Source: JANQHS01 sp965227315 (GTDB taxonomy: Bacteria > Bacteroidota > Bacteroidia > Cytophagales > CCMP332). Taken from it: DNA of 64,000 bases. Position numbers and translations under genes: made by a program. How positions within the stretch are numbered: the first letter of the stretch is position 1; the number at the start of each line of letters is the position of its first letter. Of the stretch, positions 44,270 to 52,797 are shown piece by piece. The notes beneath the pieces are model-generated. The model saw only the letters and a list, made by a program, of their open reading frames with translations, made no database searches and was not told where the DNA came from. The stretch is from positions 3,348,001 to 3,412,000 of the forward strand of contig OZ245737.1 of assembly GCA_965227315.1 (NCBI GenBank), given 5' to 3'.

Positions 44270-46678
44270 ATGCAAGCAGAAGATCGCCTTTATGAACCGG
44301 ATCTCGCCAATGAGAAGAGAAATTCCAATAAGGATTGGATAAAGCTTTGGATAAAATCAATTCACTATTGGCCATATATACTCTCATTTTTCCTTGTAAC
44401 GGTTGTTTCTGCAATTCTAGTTAACCGCTACACCACTCCAATTTACATTGTCAAAGGATCGATCGTAAAAGTTAGGGATGCAGGCCAGAACGATGTCTTA
44501 TTTGGGAATCAATCCTCAATGTTCGGGGGAGATATGTCTGATGTAGAGCGGGAAAGAAGAATACTGAGTTCCAAGGAAAACGTGGCCAGGACCTTGAAAA
44601 AACTAAATTTTGGTGTCACATACATCAAACAAGGTGAGGTAAAGGAATCAGAGGTTTTTCCAAATGATGTGTACCAGGTCACTCTGGATTCAAGCTCCGG
44701 GCCACCACCATATGGGGTAAGATTCCAGATAACACCCCACCCTTCAAAATCAACATTTGAATTATCTACCATTAAGGAAGGGATACAGTCTAGTTTTCTG
44801 GAAGGCAAGGAGTTTAAGTTGAATGAGTGGATAAAGATCAATGGTTGCAGAATAATGGTTAGCCCACTTGAAGGCTTTGAGAGTATTGACTTATCAGAGG
44901 ATCACTTATTTCAATTTACAAGTCATGAGCAATTAACAGAAAGGTATTGGGGAGCCTTGAATCTTGACGTTGATAAGAAGTCAAATAATATCTTCTACCT
45001 GAGTATCAAGTCCAAAACCCCTCAAAAGGATTTTGAATTCCTAAAAAAATTCGTTGAGATTTTGAGAATTCAAAACCTGGATGAAAAAAACCAAGAGGCC
45101 TCTAATTCCCTTGAATTTATCGACGGTCAATTGAGGCTTTTTTTGGACACCATGGGTTTCTTTCAGGGCGAGATAGACAAATTCCAGGTAAGAAATCTGG
45201 ATTTTGGAGATGCCAATATTGAGGTCGTAAAAAAGATCTCCGTGTTAGAGGAGGAAAAATCCAGTCTTGTACTTAAGAATAATTATCTCGATTACCTTGA
45301 AAGTTATATAATCAACAAGCGTGACGGTGAGATTTTTGCTCCAATGGTTCTTGGGATCGATGCACCGCTCCTGGATGCCCTTGTTATGGAATATATGGAG
45401 GTGAAAAAGGATGAGGGGCTTTTCCAAAATACTGAAAACGAGTTTAATCCCCTGGTTTCCAGAAAGGATGAGAGCATCCTGAAAATAGAAGCCAATATGC
45501 TTGAAAATATTGGGACGATGCGGTCTCAGAATAAGGTTTTCGTTGGGAGGATTGATAGTGAGATCAATTTTTATATCAAATCCCTTTCTGGTTTACAGGA
45601 GGAAAAAAGGGAGATGTACGATATTATTCAACTGAATTCTTTGGCCGAACAGATCGTTCAGTTATTGCTTGCGAAAAGAACTGAGATCAGCATTTCAAGA
45701 TCATCTACTGAATCAGATTATGAGATCCTCGACAAACCCGAAATTAGTTCTGAACCCTTTGTTCCAAATAAACTCAGGAACTTATTACTGGGTATGGGCT
45801 TGGGCCTGGGCTTTCCATTAGGCCTTATCTATTTGGGAATTCTGCTAAACTCAACTATTTCGTTTAAAGATGATCTTGAAGAGCTGACTTCTATTCCAAT
45901 TTTGGGAATCATAGGTCATAGCGAACATCGAAATAATTTGATCGTGTATGAAAAACCCAAATCGGGGATCTCAGAAGCTTTCAGGTTGATCCGATCAAAC
46001 ATTCATTTTCTTGTTAATCAGAATGATTGCTCCACGCTATTAATTACCTCAAGTATTTCCGGGGAAGGAAAGACCTTTTGTTCAATTAATCTTGCCTTTG
46101 CTTTTGCCCAACTGGAAAAGAAAGTTCTTCTTATCGGAGGGGACATGAGGCGTCCAAAAATTTTCAGTGACTTTAGCAATATCTCTAAAATAGGTTTGAG
46201 CGATTATCTTGCCGGTGAAGTTGAGATTGAACAAGTGGTTCAAAAGAGTCCTTTTGGAAAACTGGATTTGATAGCAGGAGGCACAATACCTCCAAACCCG
46301 AGCGAGTTATTAATGAGCCACAAGTTGGATGAGGCCTTCGACAAATTAAAAGATCAGTATGATCTCATTCTCATAGATTCACCTCCAAAAGGATTGGTTA
46401 CCGATGCTCAAGTCTGGTCGCGGTTGGCGGATTTAACGATTTATCTGGTAAGGCAGGGGATTACCCATAAAGAGATGATCGAAAACCTCGACAAGGATTA
46501 CAAGGCAGGAAATATTTCAAACATGGCCCTTCTTTTAAATGATGTCAAGCTGAAAAAATCACATTATGGCTATGGTAATGGCTACGGTTATGGCTACGGC
46601 TATGGTTATGGATATTATGAAGAGGATGATCACAAAGGGAAAGGTTTGTGGGTAAGGATAAATCCGTTTAAAGGATGA
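44270..46678 (+). CDS. Polysaccharide co-polymerase/tyrosine kinase (Wzc-type)
   Basis: 802 residues from ATG 44270 (an upstream GTG at 44258 is in frame but overlaps the OPX stop). Inner-membrane fusion of a Wzz chain-length domain (helix about 30-50, periplasmic part with coiled coils about 270-480, second helix about 505-525) and a cytosolic BY-kinase. The kinase has Walker A SISGEGKTF near 595-602, Walker A' LLIGGDMRRPK and Walker B LILIDSPP. The tail has nine tyrosines in 18 residues (766-783) in alternating Gly-Tyr order, the autophosphorylation cluster. The gene and the OPX gene are one base apart in effect, indicating one operon. Confidence 0.95.
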   Translation: MQAEDRLYEPDLANEKRNSNKDWIKLWIKSIHYWPYILSFFLVTVVSAILVNRYTTPIYIVKGSIVKVRDAGQNDVLFGNQSSMFGGDMSDVERERRILSSKENVARTLKKLNFGVTYIKQGEVKESEVFPNDVYQVTLDSSSGPPPYGVRFQITPHPSKSTFELSTIKEGIQSSFLEGKEFKLNEWIKINGCRIMVSPLEGFESIDLSEDHLFQFTSHEQLTERYWGALNLDVDKKSNNIFYLSIKSKTPQKDFEFLKKFVEILRIQNLDEKNQEASNSLEFIDGQLRLFLDTMGFFQGEIDKFQVRNLDFGDANIEVVKKISVLEEEKSSLVLKNNYLDYLESYIINKRDGEIFAPMVLGIDAPLLDALVMEYMEVKKDEGLFQNTENEFNPLVSRKDESILKIEANMLENIGTMRSQNKVFVGRIDSEINFYIKSLSGLQEEKREMYDIIQLNSLAEQIVQLLLAKRTEISISRSSTESDYEILDKPEISSEPFVPNKLRNLLLGMGLGLGFPLGLIYLGILLNSTISFKDDLEELTSIPILGIIGHSEHRNNLIVYEKPKSGISEAFRLIRSNIHFLVNQNDCSTLLITSSISGEGKTFCSINLAFAFAQLEKKVLLIGGDMRRPKIFSDFSNISKIGLSDYLAGEVEIEQVVQKSPFGKLDLIAGGTIPPNPSELLMSHKLDEAFDKLKDQYDLILIDSPPKGLVTDAQVWSRLADLTIYLVRQGITHKEMIENLDKDYKAGNISNMALLLNDVKLKKSHYGYGNGYGYGYGYGYGYYEEDDHKGKGLWVRINPFKG

Positions 46679-47667
46679 GTTTATTTGGTTTAACAGGGGC
46701 ATCCGGATACATTGCCCCGAGACATATGCGGGCAATAAGGGAGACCGGAAATGAACTGGTAGCTGCAATGGATCCGTTCGACAGTGTGGGAATCATGGAT
46801 TCATTTTTTCCGAACGCGGCCTTTTTTACTGAAATAGAAAGGTTCGATAGACATCTGGGAAAACTGAGAAAGGATAATAAGGGTATTGACTATTTAGCGG
46901 TTTGCACACCCAACTACCTGCACGATGCTCACATAAGATTTGGATTAAGACAGCATGCAGATGTGATCTGCGAAAAGCCCTTGGTGCTTAATCCATGGAA
47001 TATAGATGGTCTGGAAGAAATTGAGAGCGAATTCGAGCGGAGGATATATAATATTTTACAATTAAGGCTGCATCCCTCGGTCATAGATCTAAAGGAGAAG
47101 TATTCAAAACCTCTTGATAAAAAAATAGATGTAGATCTTACTTATATCACTTCTCGTGGGAATTGGTATTATACTTCCTGGAAGGGGGATGTTAGAAAAT
47201 CCGGCGGAGTAGCTACAAATATTGGCATCCATTTTTTTGATATGCTCATGTGGATCTTCGGAAAGGTCCAGAATAATGTCGTCCATATATCCACTCATGA
47301 CCGTGCTTCGGGATTTATTGAACTCGAAAACGCCAGGGTGAGGTGGTTCTTATCTATCAACGAGGAAAACCTTCCTGAGGAGGCAATAAATGAAGGTAAG
47401 AAGACCTATAGGAGCTTCAAGGGTGAAGGGCAGGAATGGGAATTCTCAGGTGGTTTTGAAGATCTCCATACTCAGAGCTATAAAAGGATACTGGAAGGAG
47501 ATGGGTTTCGTTTGAATGAAGCCAGGCCTTCCATTGAATTGGTTCATGATATTCGTTACAAAAAGCCCGAAGGTCTTTCCGGGGATTATCATCCATTGGC
47601 CAAACTTCCTTTGAGTAACCATCCCTTCCGAGGAAAAAAGGGAGTTCTGGATTCAGAACTTGATTAA
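46675..47667 (+). CDS. Gfo/Idh/MocA-type oxidoreductase, WlbA/WbpB-like sugar dehydrogenase
   Basis: 330 residues. Rossmann motif GLTGASGYIAPRHMRAI, then LAVCTPNYLHDAHIRFGLR and DVICEKPLVLNPWNID with the EKP catalytic lysine. GGVATNIGIHFFDMLMWIFG carries the active-site N..H..D segment. The CEKPLVLNPWNID and final RPSIELVHDIRY segments match UDP-N-acetyl-2-amino-2-deoxyglucuronate 3-dehydrogenases, which begin ManNAc3NAcA-type sugar synthesis. It overlaps the Wzc gene by 4 bases. A DegT aminotransferase further on could supply the 3-amino step. Confidence 0.88.
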   Translation: MSLFGLTGASGYIAPRHMRAIRETGNELVAAMDPFDSVGIMDSFFPNAAFFTEIERFDRHLGKLRKDNKGIDYLAVCTPNYLHDAHIRFGLRQHADVICEKPLVLNPWNIDGLEEIESEFERRIYNILQLRLHPSVIDLKEKYSKPLDKKIDVDLTYITSRGNWYYTSWKGDVRKSGGVATNIGIHFFDMLMWIFGKVQNNVVHISTHDRASGFIELENARVRWFLSINEENLPEEAINEGKKTYRSFKGEGQEWEFSGGFEDLHTQSYKRILEGDGFRLNEARPSIELVHDIRYKKPEGLSGDYHPLAKLPLSNHPFRGKKGVLDSELD

Positions 47668-47673
47668 AATCTA

Positions 47674-48171
47674 ATGCAAACTGAGTTCTGGTTTGTTTTT
47701 TATACCAAAGCCAGGTGGGAAAAGAGAGTTTTTGATATTCTCACAAAATTTGGCTTTGAAGCTTTTCTTCCTCTTGTCAAGGAATTACACCAGTGGACGG
47801 ACCGAAAAAAGCTGGTCGAAGTACCCCTTTTCCGCTCATATATTTTCGTAAAAGCACAGGAATCCCAGATCCAGGACATCTTAAAAATTCCGGGAATTGC
47901 CTGGTCGATCCGTCAGGAAGGTACTCCCTCATATTTGAAGAACAAGGACAAGGAACTAATAGAAAGGGCACTTGATTCCGGATATCAGATCAATGAGGAA
48001 TCTGTTGATGAGTTTTTAGTTGGGGATCGGGTAAAGGTGCAACAGGGGCCGCTTTCAGGTCTTAGCGGGGCGGTGATCAAAGGCCAAAAAGATCAATTGT
48101 TGATTCGTATCGATAGTCTTGATAAGGTAATTAGCGTGCTGCTCCCTGCTGGAATTATATCAAAAAATTAA
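47674..48171 (+). CDS. UpxY-family transcription antiterminator (NusG paralogue)
   Basis: 165 residues with an NGN domain (WFVFYTKARWEKRVFDILTKFG, shown as WFVFYTKARWEKRV and FDILTKFG) and a C-terminal KOW domain (VGDRVKVQQGPLSGLSGAVI). The LFRSYIFVKA strand is typical. UpxY proteins accompany capsular polysaccharide operons in Bacteroidota and let RNA polymerase pass leader terminators of their own operon. Here it is the fourth gene of the locus rather than the first, directly after the dehydrogenase and before an intergenic stem-loop. Confidence 0.92.
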   Translation: MQTEFWFVFYTKARWEKRVFDILTKFGFEAFLPLVKELHQWTDRKKLVEVPLFRSYIFVKAQESQIQDILKIPGIAWSIRQEGTPSYLKNKDKELIERALDSGYQINEESVDEFLVGDRVKVQQGPLSGLSGAVIKGQKDQLLIRIDSLDKVISVLLPAGIISKN

Positions 48172-48175
48172 TTTC

Positions 48176-48192
48176 GAGTAATTTTTTTACTC
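48176..48192 (+). promoter_or_regulatory. Small stem-loop after the UpxY gene
   Basis: GAGTAATTTTTTTACTC: a 6-bp stem around a five-T loop, beginning 4 bases after the UpxY stop, followed by TACCTTTA near 48210, one base from a TAnnTTTG -7 box. The AT-rich stem is weak as a terminator. It could be a control point for antitermination within the locus; that is speculation. Confidence 0.3.
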
Positions 48193-48231
48193 AAAAAAGG
48201 ATTTTACCTTTACCATGTAAATCCAAGCCAC

Positions 48232-48765
48232 TTGCTGGACCATTTGATCACATCTCGAACCAGGATCAAACTTCTGATCAAATTTTTCTCTAACAAGAAT
48301 TCAAAGGGCTATCTAAGGAATCTTGCCGGGGAATTCAAGGAATCAACCAATTCAATCCGAGTGGAGTTAAATCGGCTTACTGAAGCTGGCTACCTGAAAT
48401 CTGAGGAGGAGGGTAGAACCATACTATACCGAGCAAATGATCGCCACCCAATCTTCAATGAATTGCAAGCGGTGGTCCGAAAGTACCTTGGTTTGGATAG
48501 AATAGTATCCGAGGTGGTGGAAAAATTGGGTGATCTTCATTTTGCTTTTATTACCGGCGATTACGCCAAAGGACTGGACAGTGGAATCATTGATCTCGTG
48601 CTGGTTGGAAGTGTCGAGGAGAATCGACTTAAAAGGCTGGTAAAGAAAGCAGAGGAGTTGATCAGCAGAAGGATAAGATACTTGGTGTTAAACCAAGAGG
48701 AGTATCGAAAACTGAAAACAAAACTCAATCCGGACAAAGCCTTATGGCTTTGGGGTGAGGAATAG
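48232..48765 (+). CDS. Winged-helix DNA-binding protein with nucleotidyltransferase-like domain
   Basis: 177 residues. The N-terminal winged helix (TSRTRIKLLIKFFSN, STNSIRVELNRLTEAGYLKS, GRTILYRANDRHPIFNEL) is ArsR-like. The C-terminal half (FITGDYAKGLDSGIIDLVLVG and RLKRLVKKAEELI) has a minimal nucleotidyltransferase shape whose GS..G..SD.D motif is eroded to GDYAKGLDSGIID. The start is TTG at 48232; no ATG exists in this gene. Such proteins are often seen in Bacteroidota polysaccharide loci, I believe, as local regulators. It sits between UpxY and the ABC transporter. Confidence 0.8.
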   Translation: MLDHLITSRTRIKLLIKFFSNKNSKGYLRNLAGEFKESTNSIRVELNRLTEAGYLKSEEEGRTILYRANDRHPIFNELQAVVRKYLGLDRIVSEVVEKLGDLHFAFITGDYAKGLDSGIIDLVLVGSVEENRLKRLVKKAEELISRRIRYLVLNQEEYRKLKTKLNPDKALWLWGEE

Positions 48766-48840
48766 GGTTTTAAATTATCGTTGACCTCCAAGGTCAGTTC
48801 TGAAATGGGACTGAGGAGGCGAAGCCGTGGCTACCGAATA

Positions 48841-49656
48841 ATGGAAACAACTATAAAACCTTCAAAGGGTTGGAAATCACTTGACTTTAGTGAAGTACTG
48901 AATTACAATGACCTTCTGTACTTTATGGTACTCAGAAGTATTAAGGCTCGATATGCACAGTCAGTATTAGGAGTTGGCTGGGCTGTAATTCAACCGCTCT
49001 TCACTACAGGTGTATTCACTATTATTTTCGGGAACCTTGCAAACATGGATTCCGATGGTGTTCCCTATGCGGTTTTTGCATTTTCGGCAATAGTTCCTTG
49101 GGGCTATTTCTCAGCAACCCTAACGGACTCAACCAATTCGTTAATTGGCAATAAAGCCATTATATCAAAAGTCTATTTTCCAAGAATCATTCTACCTCTT
49201 TCCACGGCCCTTGCAAAGCTTCTGGATTTCCTGATAACCTTTGTTCTATTAATTCTGTTGCTGCTTGTTTTCAGAATTACACCTAATTACAATATCGTAT
49301 TTATTCCTTTGCTGGTTTTGATTTTATTGGCCAGTTCTCTTGGAATGGGAATGCTGCTATCTGCTTTGGCAGTTCAGTATAGAGATATAAAGCATGCCAC
49401 TAGTTTCATTACTTCAATACTGATGTATGCAGCACCGGTAGTCTATCCGGCGAGTAAAGTCCCTGAAAAGTTTATTTTATGGTACAGTCTGAACCCAATG
49501 GTTGGAGTTATTGAAGGCTTCCGAGCTGCCTTTTTGGGTACCAGAGATATGCCATGGGACCTAATTGGTCTAGGCGGAGGAATGGGAGTCCTTATTTTTA
49601 TTGGGGGTAGTCTTTATTTCAGAAAGATGGAGAAGATTTTTGCTGATGTGGTTTAG
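48841..49656 (+). CDS. wzm: ABC-2 polysaccharide exporter permease (Wzm-type)
   Basis: 271 residues with six predicted membrane helices. ATG at 48841 is chosen over an upstream in-frame TTG (48781) because METTIKPSKGW precedes the amphipathic segment typical of the family. Signatures: LRSIKARYAQSVLGVGWAVIQPL, SKVYFPRIILPLS and LNPMVGVIEGFRAAFLG. It is the membrane half of an ABC exporter for O-antigen, teichoic acid or capsular glycans assembled on a lipid carrier. It is followed 49 bases later by the Wzt ATPase; the gap holds a small inverted repeat (TTCGT, ACGAA). Confidence 0.93.
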   Translation: METTIKPSKGWKSLDFSEVLNYNDLLYFMVLRSIKARYAQSVLGVGWAVIQPLFTTGVFTIIFGNLANMDSDGVPYAVFAFSAIVPWGYFSATLTDSTNSLIGNKAIISKVYFPRIILPLSTALAKLLDFLITFVLLILLLLVFRITPNYNIVFIPLLVLILLASSLGMGMLLSALAVQYRDIKHATSFITSILMYAAPVVYPASKVPEKFILWYSLNPMVGVIEGFRAAFLGTRDMPWDLIGLGGGMGVLIFIGGSLYFRKMEKIFADVV

Positions 49657-49705
49657 CTATTTCGTCATATACGAATGAAGGATAATGCCTTTGGCTGGAG
49701 AATAA

Positions 49706-50995
49706 ATGATGGTTATGTCAAAACCTGTAATTGAAGTAAGGAGCCTCTCAAAGCGTTACCGCATTGGTGCTGCAGAAATGCAACATGAAACCTTCGGGGC
49801 GCAACTTCTCGAATGGATCCTGCAGCCAATTCGAAATTTTTCCAGATTAAAAAGCTTGACTTCCTTTTCTGGGGATAAAGATTCAGAGAATATACACTGG
49901 GCATTAAAAGGTTTGGACTTCTCCGTAAATCAAGGAGAGGTCCTTGGTATAATTGGGCATAACGGTGCAGGCAAAAGCACGCTACTGAAAATCTTGAGTA
50001 GAATAACAGATCCGACCGCAGGTGAAGTTAGAATCCAGGGCCGAGTATCTTCTCTACTAGAGGTGGGGACCGGGTTCCATCCTGAATTGACAGGAAGAGA
50101 TAATATCTATTTAAATGGGACTATTTTGGGTATGAAAAAGAGGGAGATAGATGTTAAGTTTAATGAAATCGTGGATTTTTCTGGTGTTCAGAAGTACATA
50201 GATACTCCGGTTAAATTTTACTCTTCAGGTATGAAGGTTAGGCTGGCATTTTCTGTAGCTGCCCATTTGGAACCGGATATTTTTATTATTGATGAAGTTC
50301 TTGCAGTTGGAGATGCAGACTTTCAGAAACGTTGTCTTGGCAAAATGGATGAGGTAAGCAAGGGTGGGAGAACCGTCTTGTTTGTAAGCCACAACATGAA
50401 TGCGGTAAAATCTATTTGCAACAGGGTTATGCTTCTCAATGAAGGAAAGATTGAAAAGATGGGTGAAACCGAAGAGGCTATATCCCACTATTTCTCAAAC
50501 ACTCAAAAGGGGTTACCAGCCTATATTTTTGGAGAGGAAGGGAATCTTGCAGATCACAATGTTAACCTACAGTCCATAAAGGTAGTAGATAATTATGGAA
50601 AGAATGAGCAAGTATATGCGATGGACAATGAAATCATGATTCAAATTGAAACGGATATTAAAAAGGTCCCAAATCATGATATTGGCTTTACTCTTCAATT
50701 TAAAAATGGAAAAGGAGAAATCTTATTTGTCAGTGGTTCAAACTTAATTAACCTAAGGCAGATCGGGTTAGGTAAAAAGATCTTGACTTGCTTGTTGCCG
50801 AATCCGTTTTTAAATGAAGGTGACTTCTCTATAAACCTATTAGTAGTCAAAAGATCTTCAGGAAGAGAGGTGATTAAAAATTTTGAGGATATCATTTCTT
50901 TTACTATTGGTCCACCTAATCATGCCTTTGGTGAATGGATGGGTAAATCTAAAGGTTGGCTTAAGCCAAAACTTGACTGGTCCTTATCTCAATAG
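49706..50995 (+). CDS. wzt: ABC polysaccharide exporter ATPase with C-terminal glycan-binding domain (Wzt-type)
   Basis: 429 residues. The ATPase has Walker A IGHNGAGKSTLLK, the H-type signature YSSGMKVRLAFSVA, Walker B FIIDEVLAVGD and the switch LFVSHN. The lid region before Walker A (residues about 25-70) is extended as in Wzt proteins. Residues about 270-425 form a beta-rich C-terminal domain (for example MIQIETDIKKVPNHDIGFTL), like the Wzt C-terminal domain that recognises the modified non-reducing end of the exported glycan. Export then depends on a chain-terminal modification, and methyl- and sulfotransferases lie downstream. The first of several ATG codons at 49706 is chosen. Confidence 0.92.
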   Translation: MMVMSKPVIEVRSLSKRYRIGAAEMQHETFGAQLLEWILQPIRNFSRLKSLTSFSGDKDSENIHWALKGLDFSVNQGEVLGIIGHNGAGKSTLLKILSRITDPTAGEVRIQGRVSSLLEVGTGFHPELTGRDNIYLNGTILGMKKREIDVKFNEIVDFSGVQKYIDTPVKFYSSGMKVRLAFSVAAHLEPDIFIIDEVLAVGDADFQKRCLGKMDEVSKGGRTVLFVSHNMNAVKSICNRVMLLNEGKIEKMGETEEAISHYFSNTQKGLPAYIFGEEGNLADHNVNLQSIKVVDNYGKNEQVYAMDNEIMIQIETDIKKVPNHDIGFTLQFKNGKGEILFVSGSNLINLRQIGLGKKILTCLLPNPFLNEGDFSINLLVVKRSSGREVIKNFEDIISFTIGPPNHAFGEWMGKSKGWLKPKLDWSLSQ

Positions 50996-51004
50996 TATTT
51001 TATA

Positions 51005-51715
51005 TTGATCTTTAATATTCCCATAATAAATAGAAAGGTCCAGATCAGGGAGCTTAAAACCAAACCAAATAATAGGGATTTTAAGAAACCGAAGGGTACT
51101 AATAAAATCTTTTGTATCGGTTTTGGAAAAACCGGTACAACTTCCATGAAAAATGCCCTGAAGGAAATTGGATTCAGTGTTGGGAACCAAGCTATTGGAG
51201 AAGTACTGGGAGAGGATTTTTATAAAGGTGATTATTCCAGATTATTTGCCTATTGCCATACGGCAGATGCTTTTCAAGATTTTCCATTTATGATATTTGA
51301 TTTGGTGAAATCTCTTGATGCTGAATTTCCCAACTCTAAATTTATTTTGACCGTTCGTAATAATTCAGACCAATGGTTTAATTCTCTGGTAAACTTTCAT
51401 TCAAAGTTGTTTTCATCCAACAAAGGACTGCCACCTTCATCAGAAGAATTGGCAGCCTCCAAATACATATATCAAGGGTATGTCCTAAAAATGGCTAAAC
51501 TTTTTTGGGATTACCCCGAGGTGCCACTCTATTCAAGAGAAGAGTATATCACCAGGTATGAGAATTATAATAAGGAGGTTAGAAGATACTTTGGCGGGAG
51601 ATATTCTGATTTTATAGAAATAAATGTATCAAAAGAGGGGGATTTTGGCCGATTGCTGGAATTTCTTGATGTGGAATCATCATTAACACAATTTCCCTGG
51701 TCTAATAAAACATGA
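51005..51715 (+). CDS. Sulfotransferase-family protein (first copy)
   Basis: 236 residues. PAPS-binding 5'-phosphosulfate loop GFGKTGTTS at 39-47, preceded by KIFCIGF. The 3'-phosphate-binding segment is FILTVRNNSDQWFNSL. YNKEVRRYFGGRYSDFIEINV and DFGRLLEFLDVE are the C-terminal family segments. It should transfer sulfate from PAPS, here probably to a sugar or lipid-linked intermediate. The TTG at 51005 is the only start before the loop. The 3' end overlaps the aminotransferase start by 4 bases (ATGA). Confidence 0.85.
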   Translation: MIFNIPIINRKVQIRELKTKPNNRDFKKPKGTNKIFCIGFGKTGTTSMKNALKEIGFSVGNQAIGEVLGEDFYKGDYSRLFAYCHTADAFQDFPFMIFDLVKSLDAEFPNSKFILTVRNNSDQWFNSLVNFHSKLFSSNKGLPPSSEELAASKYIYQGYVLKMAKLFWDYPEVPLYSREEYITRYENYNKEVRRYFGGRYSDFIEINVSKEGDFGRLLEFLDVESSLTQFPWSNKT

Positions 51716-52797
51716 TTCCTGTTACCAAGCCATTTCTTCCGGATAAATCAAAATTCGATCAGCATTTAAAGGGTATTTGGAAGCGAAACTGGCTAACCAA
51801 TAACGGACCTTTGTTGAATGAATTTGAACTGCGCTTAAAGGATCACCTAAGGGTTAAGCATTTGGCGGTTACGGGTAATGGAACAATAGCCCTACAAATG
51901 GCAATAAAGGCGTTGGAACTTAGTGGAGAAATCATCACCACTCCGTTTTCATATGTGGCCACGACCAGTAGTCTGGTTTGGGAGGGTTGTAAAGCTAAGT
52001 TTGTTGATATTGACCCTAAAACCCTGAACATTGATCCTGAAAAGATCGAAAAAGCAATTACTCCCAAAACCTCAGCTATTCTAGCTACGCATTGTTTTGG
52101 AAATAGCTGTGATATTGCAGCAATAAAAAGCATTGTGGAAAAGCATGGACTTAAGGTGATCTATGATGGGGCTCATTGTTTCGGAACAACATATGATGGC
52201 CGTTCGGTTTTTGAGTATGGTGATGTCAGTACGGTGAGTTTTCATGCCACCAAGCTTGTACACTCTATTGAAGGAGGAGCGGTCTTTACTTCGGATCCCG
52301 ATCTATTAAAAAAGTTGGCCTTCATGAGAAATTTTGGTCATGCCGGCCCAACAGAATTTTTTGGACTTGGGATCAATGGGAAAAACTCAGAGATCCATGC
52401 AGCCATGGGGCTTTGTGTTTTAGATCATGTGGATGAGATCCTTGAAAAACGGAAGATGTTGCATTCAAATTATCTAGAGGTTTTGGATGAAATGGATTTC
52501 GAGATCCCTCAGATCCAGGAGAATTGTAAACCCAACTTTTCCTATTTTCCGATAATATTTAAAAGCCAGAAAGAGGCCCTTCTGATAAAAGTGGCCCTTG
52601 AAGAAGCGGAGATTTACCCAAGAAGATATTTTTATCCGCCTTTGAACACGCTTAACTATGTTGAGCCCGGTGGAACTCCATGTGCGGATGATGTTGCCAG
52701 CAGGATCCTATGCCTGCCTTTGTATCATGACATGGAAAAGGAAGAGCAGGAGTTGATCGCCAGGATCATGATTCGTACTCAAAAGTACGCTGAATGA
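51712..52797 (+). CDS. DegT/DnrJ/EryC1/StrS-family sugar aminotransferase
   Basis: 361 residues. PLP Lys181 lies in SFHATKLVHSIEGG, Asp152 in VIYDGAHCFG, and GNGTIALQMAI gives the phosphate-binding strand. VTKPFLPD at the start and LPLYHDMEKEEQELI at the end are typical of VioA/QdtB/WbpE-type sugar transaminases that aminate 3- or 4-keto nucleotide sugars. It could serve either the WlbA-made 3-keto sugar or a 4-keto-6-deoxy sugar. It overlaps the WbqC gene by 4 bases. Confidence 0.92.
   Translation: MIPVTKPFLPDKSKFDQHLKGIWKRNWLTNNGPLLNEFELRLKDHLRVKHLAVTGNGTIALQMAIKALELSGEIITTPFSYVATTSSLVWEGCKAKFVDIDPKTLNIDPEKIEKAITPKTSAILATHCFGNSCDIAAIKSIVEKHGLKVIYDGAHCFGTTYDGRSVFEYGDVSTVSFHATKLVHSIEGGAVFTSDPDLLKKLAFMRNFGHAGPTEFFGLGINGKNSEIHAAMGLCVLDHVDEILEKRKMLHSNYLEVLDEMDFEIPQIQENCKPNFSYFPIIFKSQKEALLIKVALEEAEIYPRRYFYPPLNTLNYVEPGGTPCADDVASRILCLPLYHDMEKEEQELIARIMIRTQKYAE

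Noticed and set aside
46565..46618. Short tandem DNA repeat as a mobile or CRISPR-like repeat
   Set aside because: It is an in-frame Gly-Tyr coding repeat in the Wzc tail with no spacers.
49661..49675. TTCGT...ACGAA inverted repeat between wzm and wzt as a terminator
   Set aside because: A 5-bp AT-rich stem with no T-run is too weak; it could be chance.
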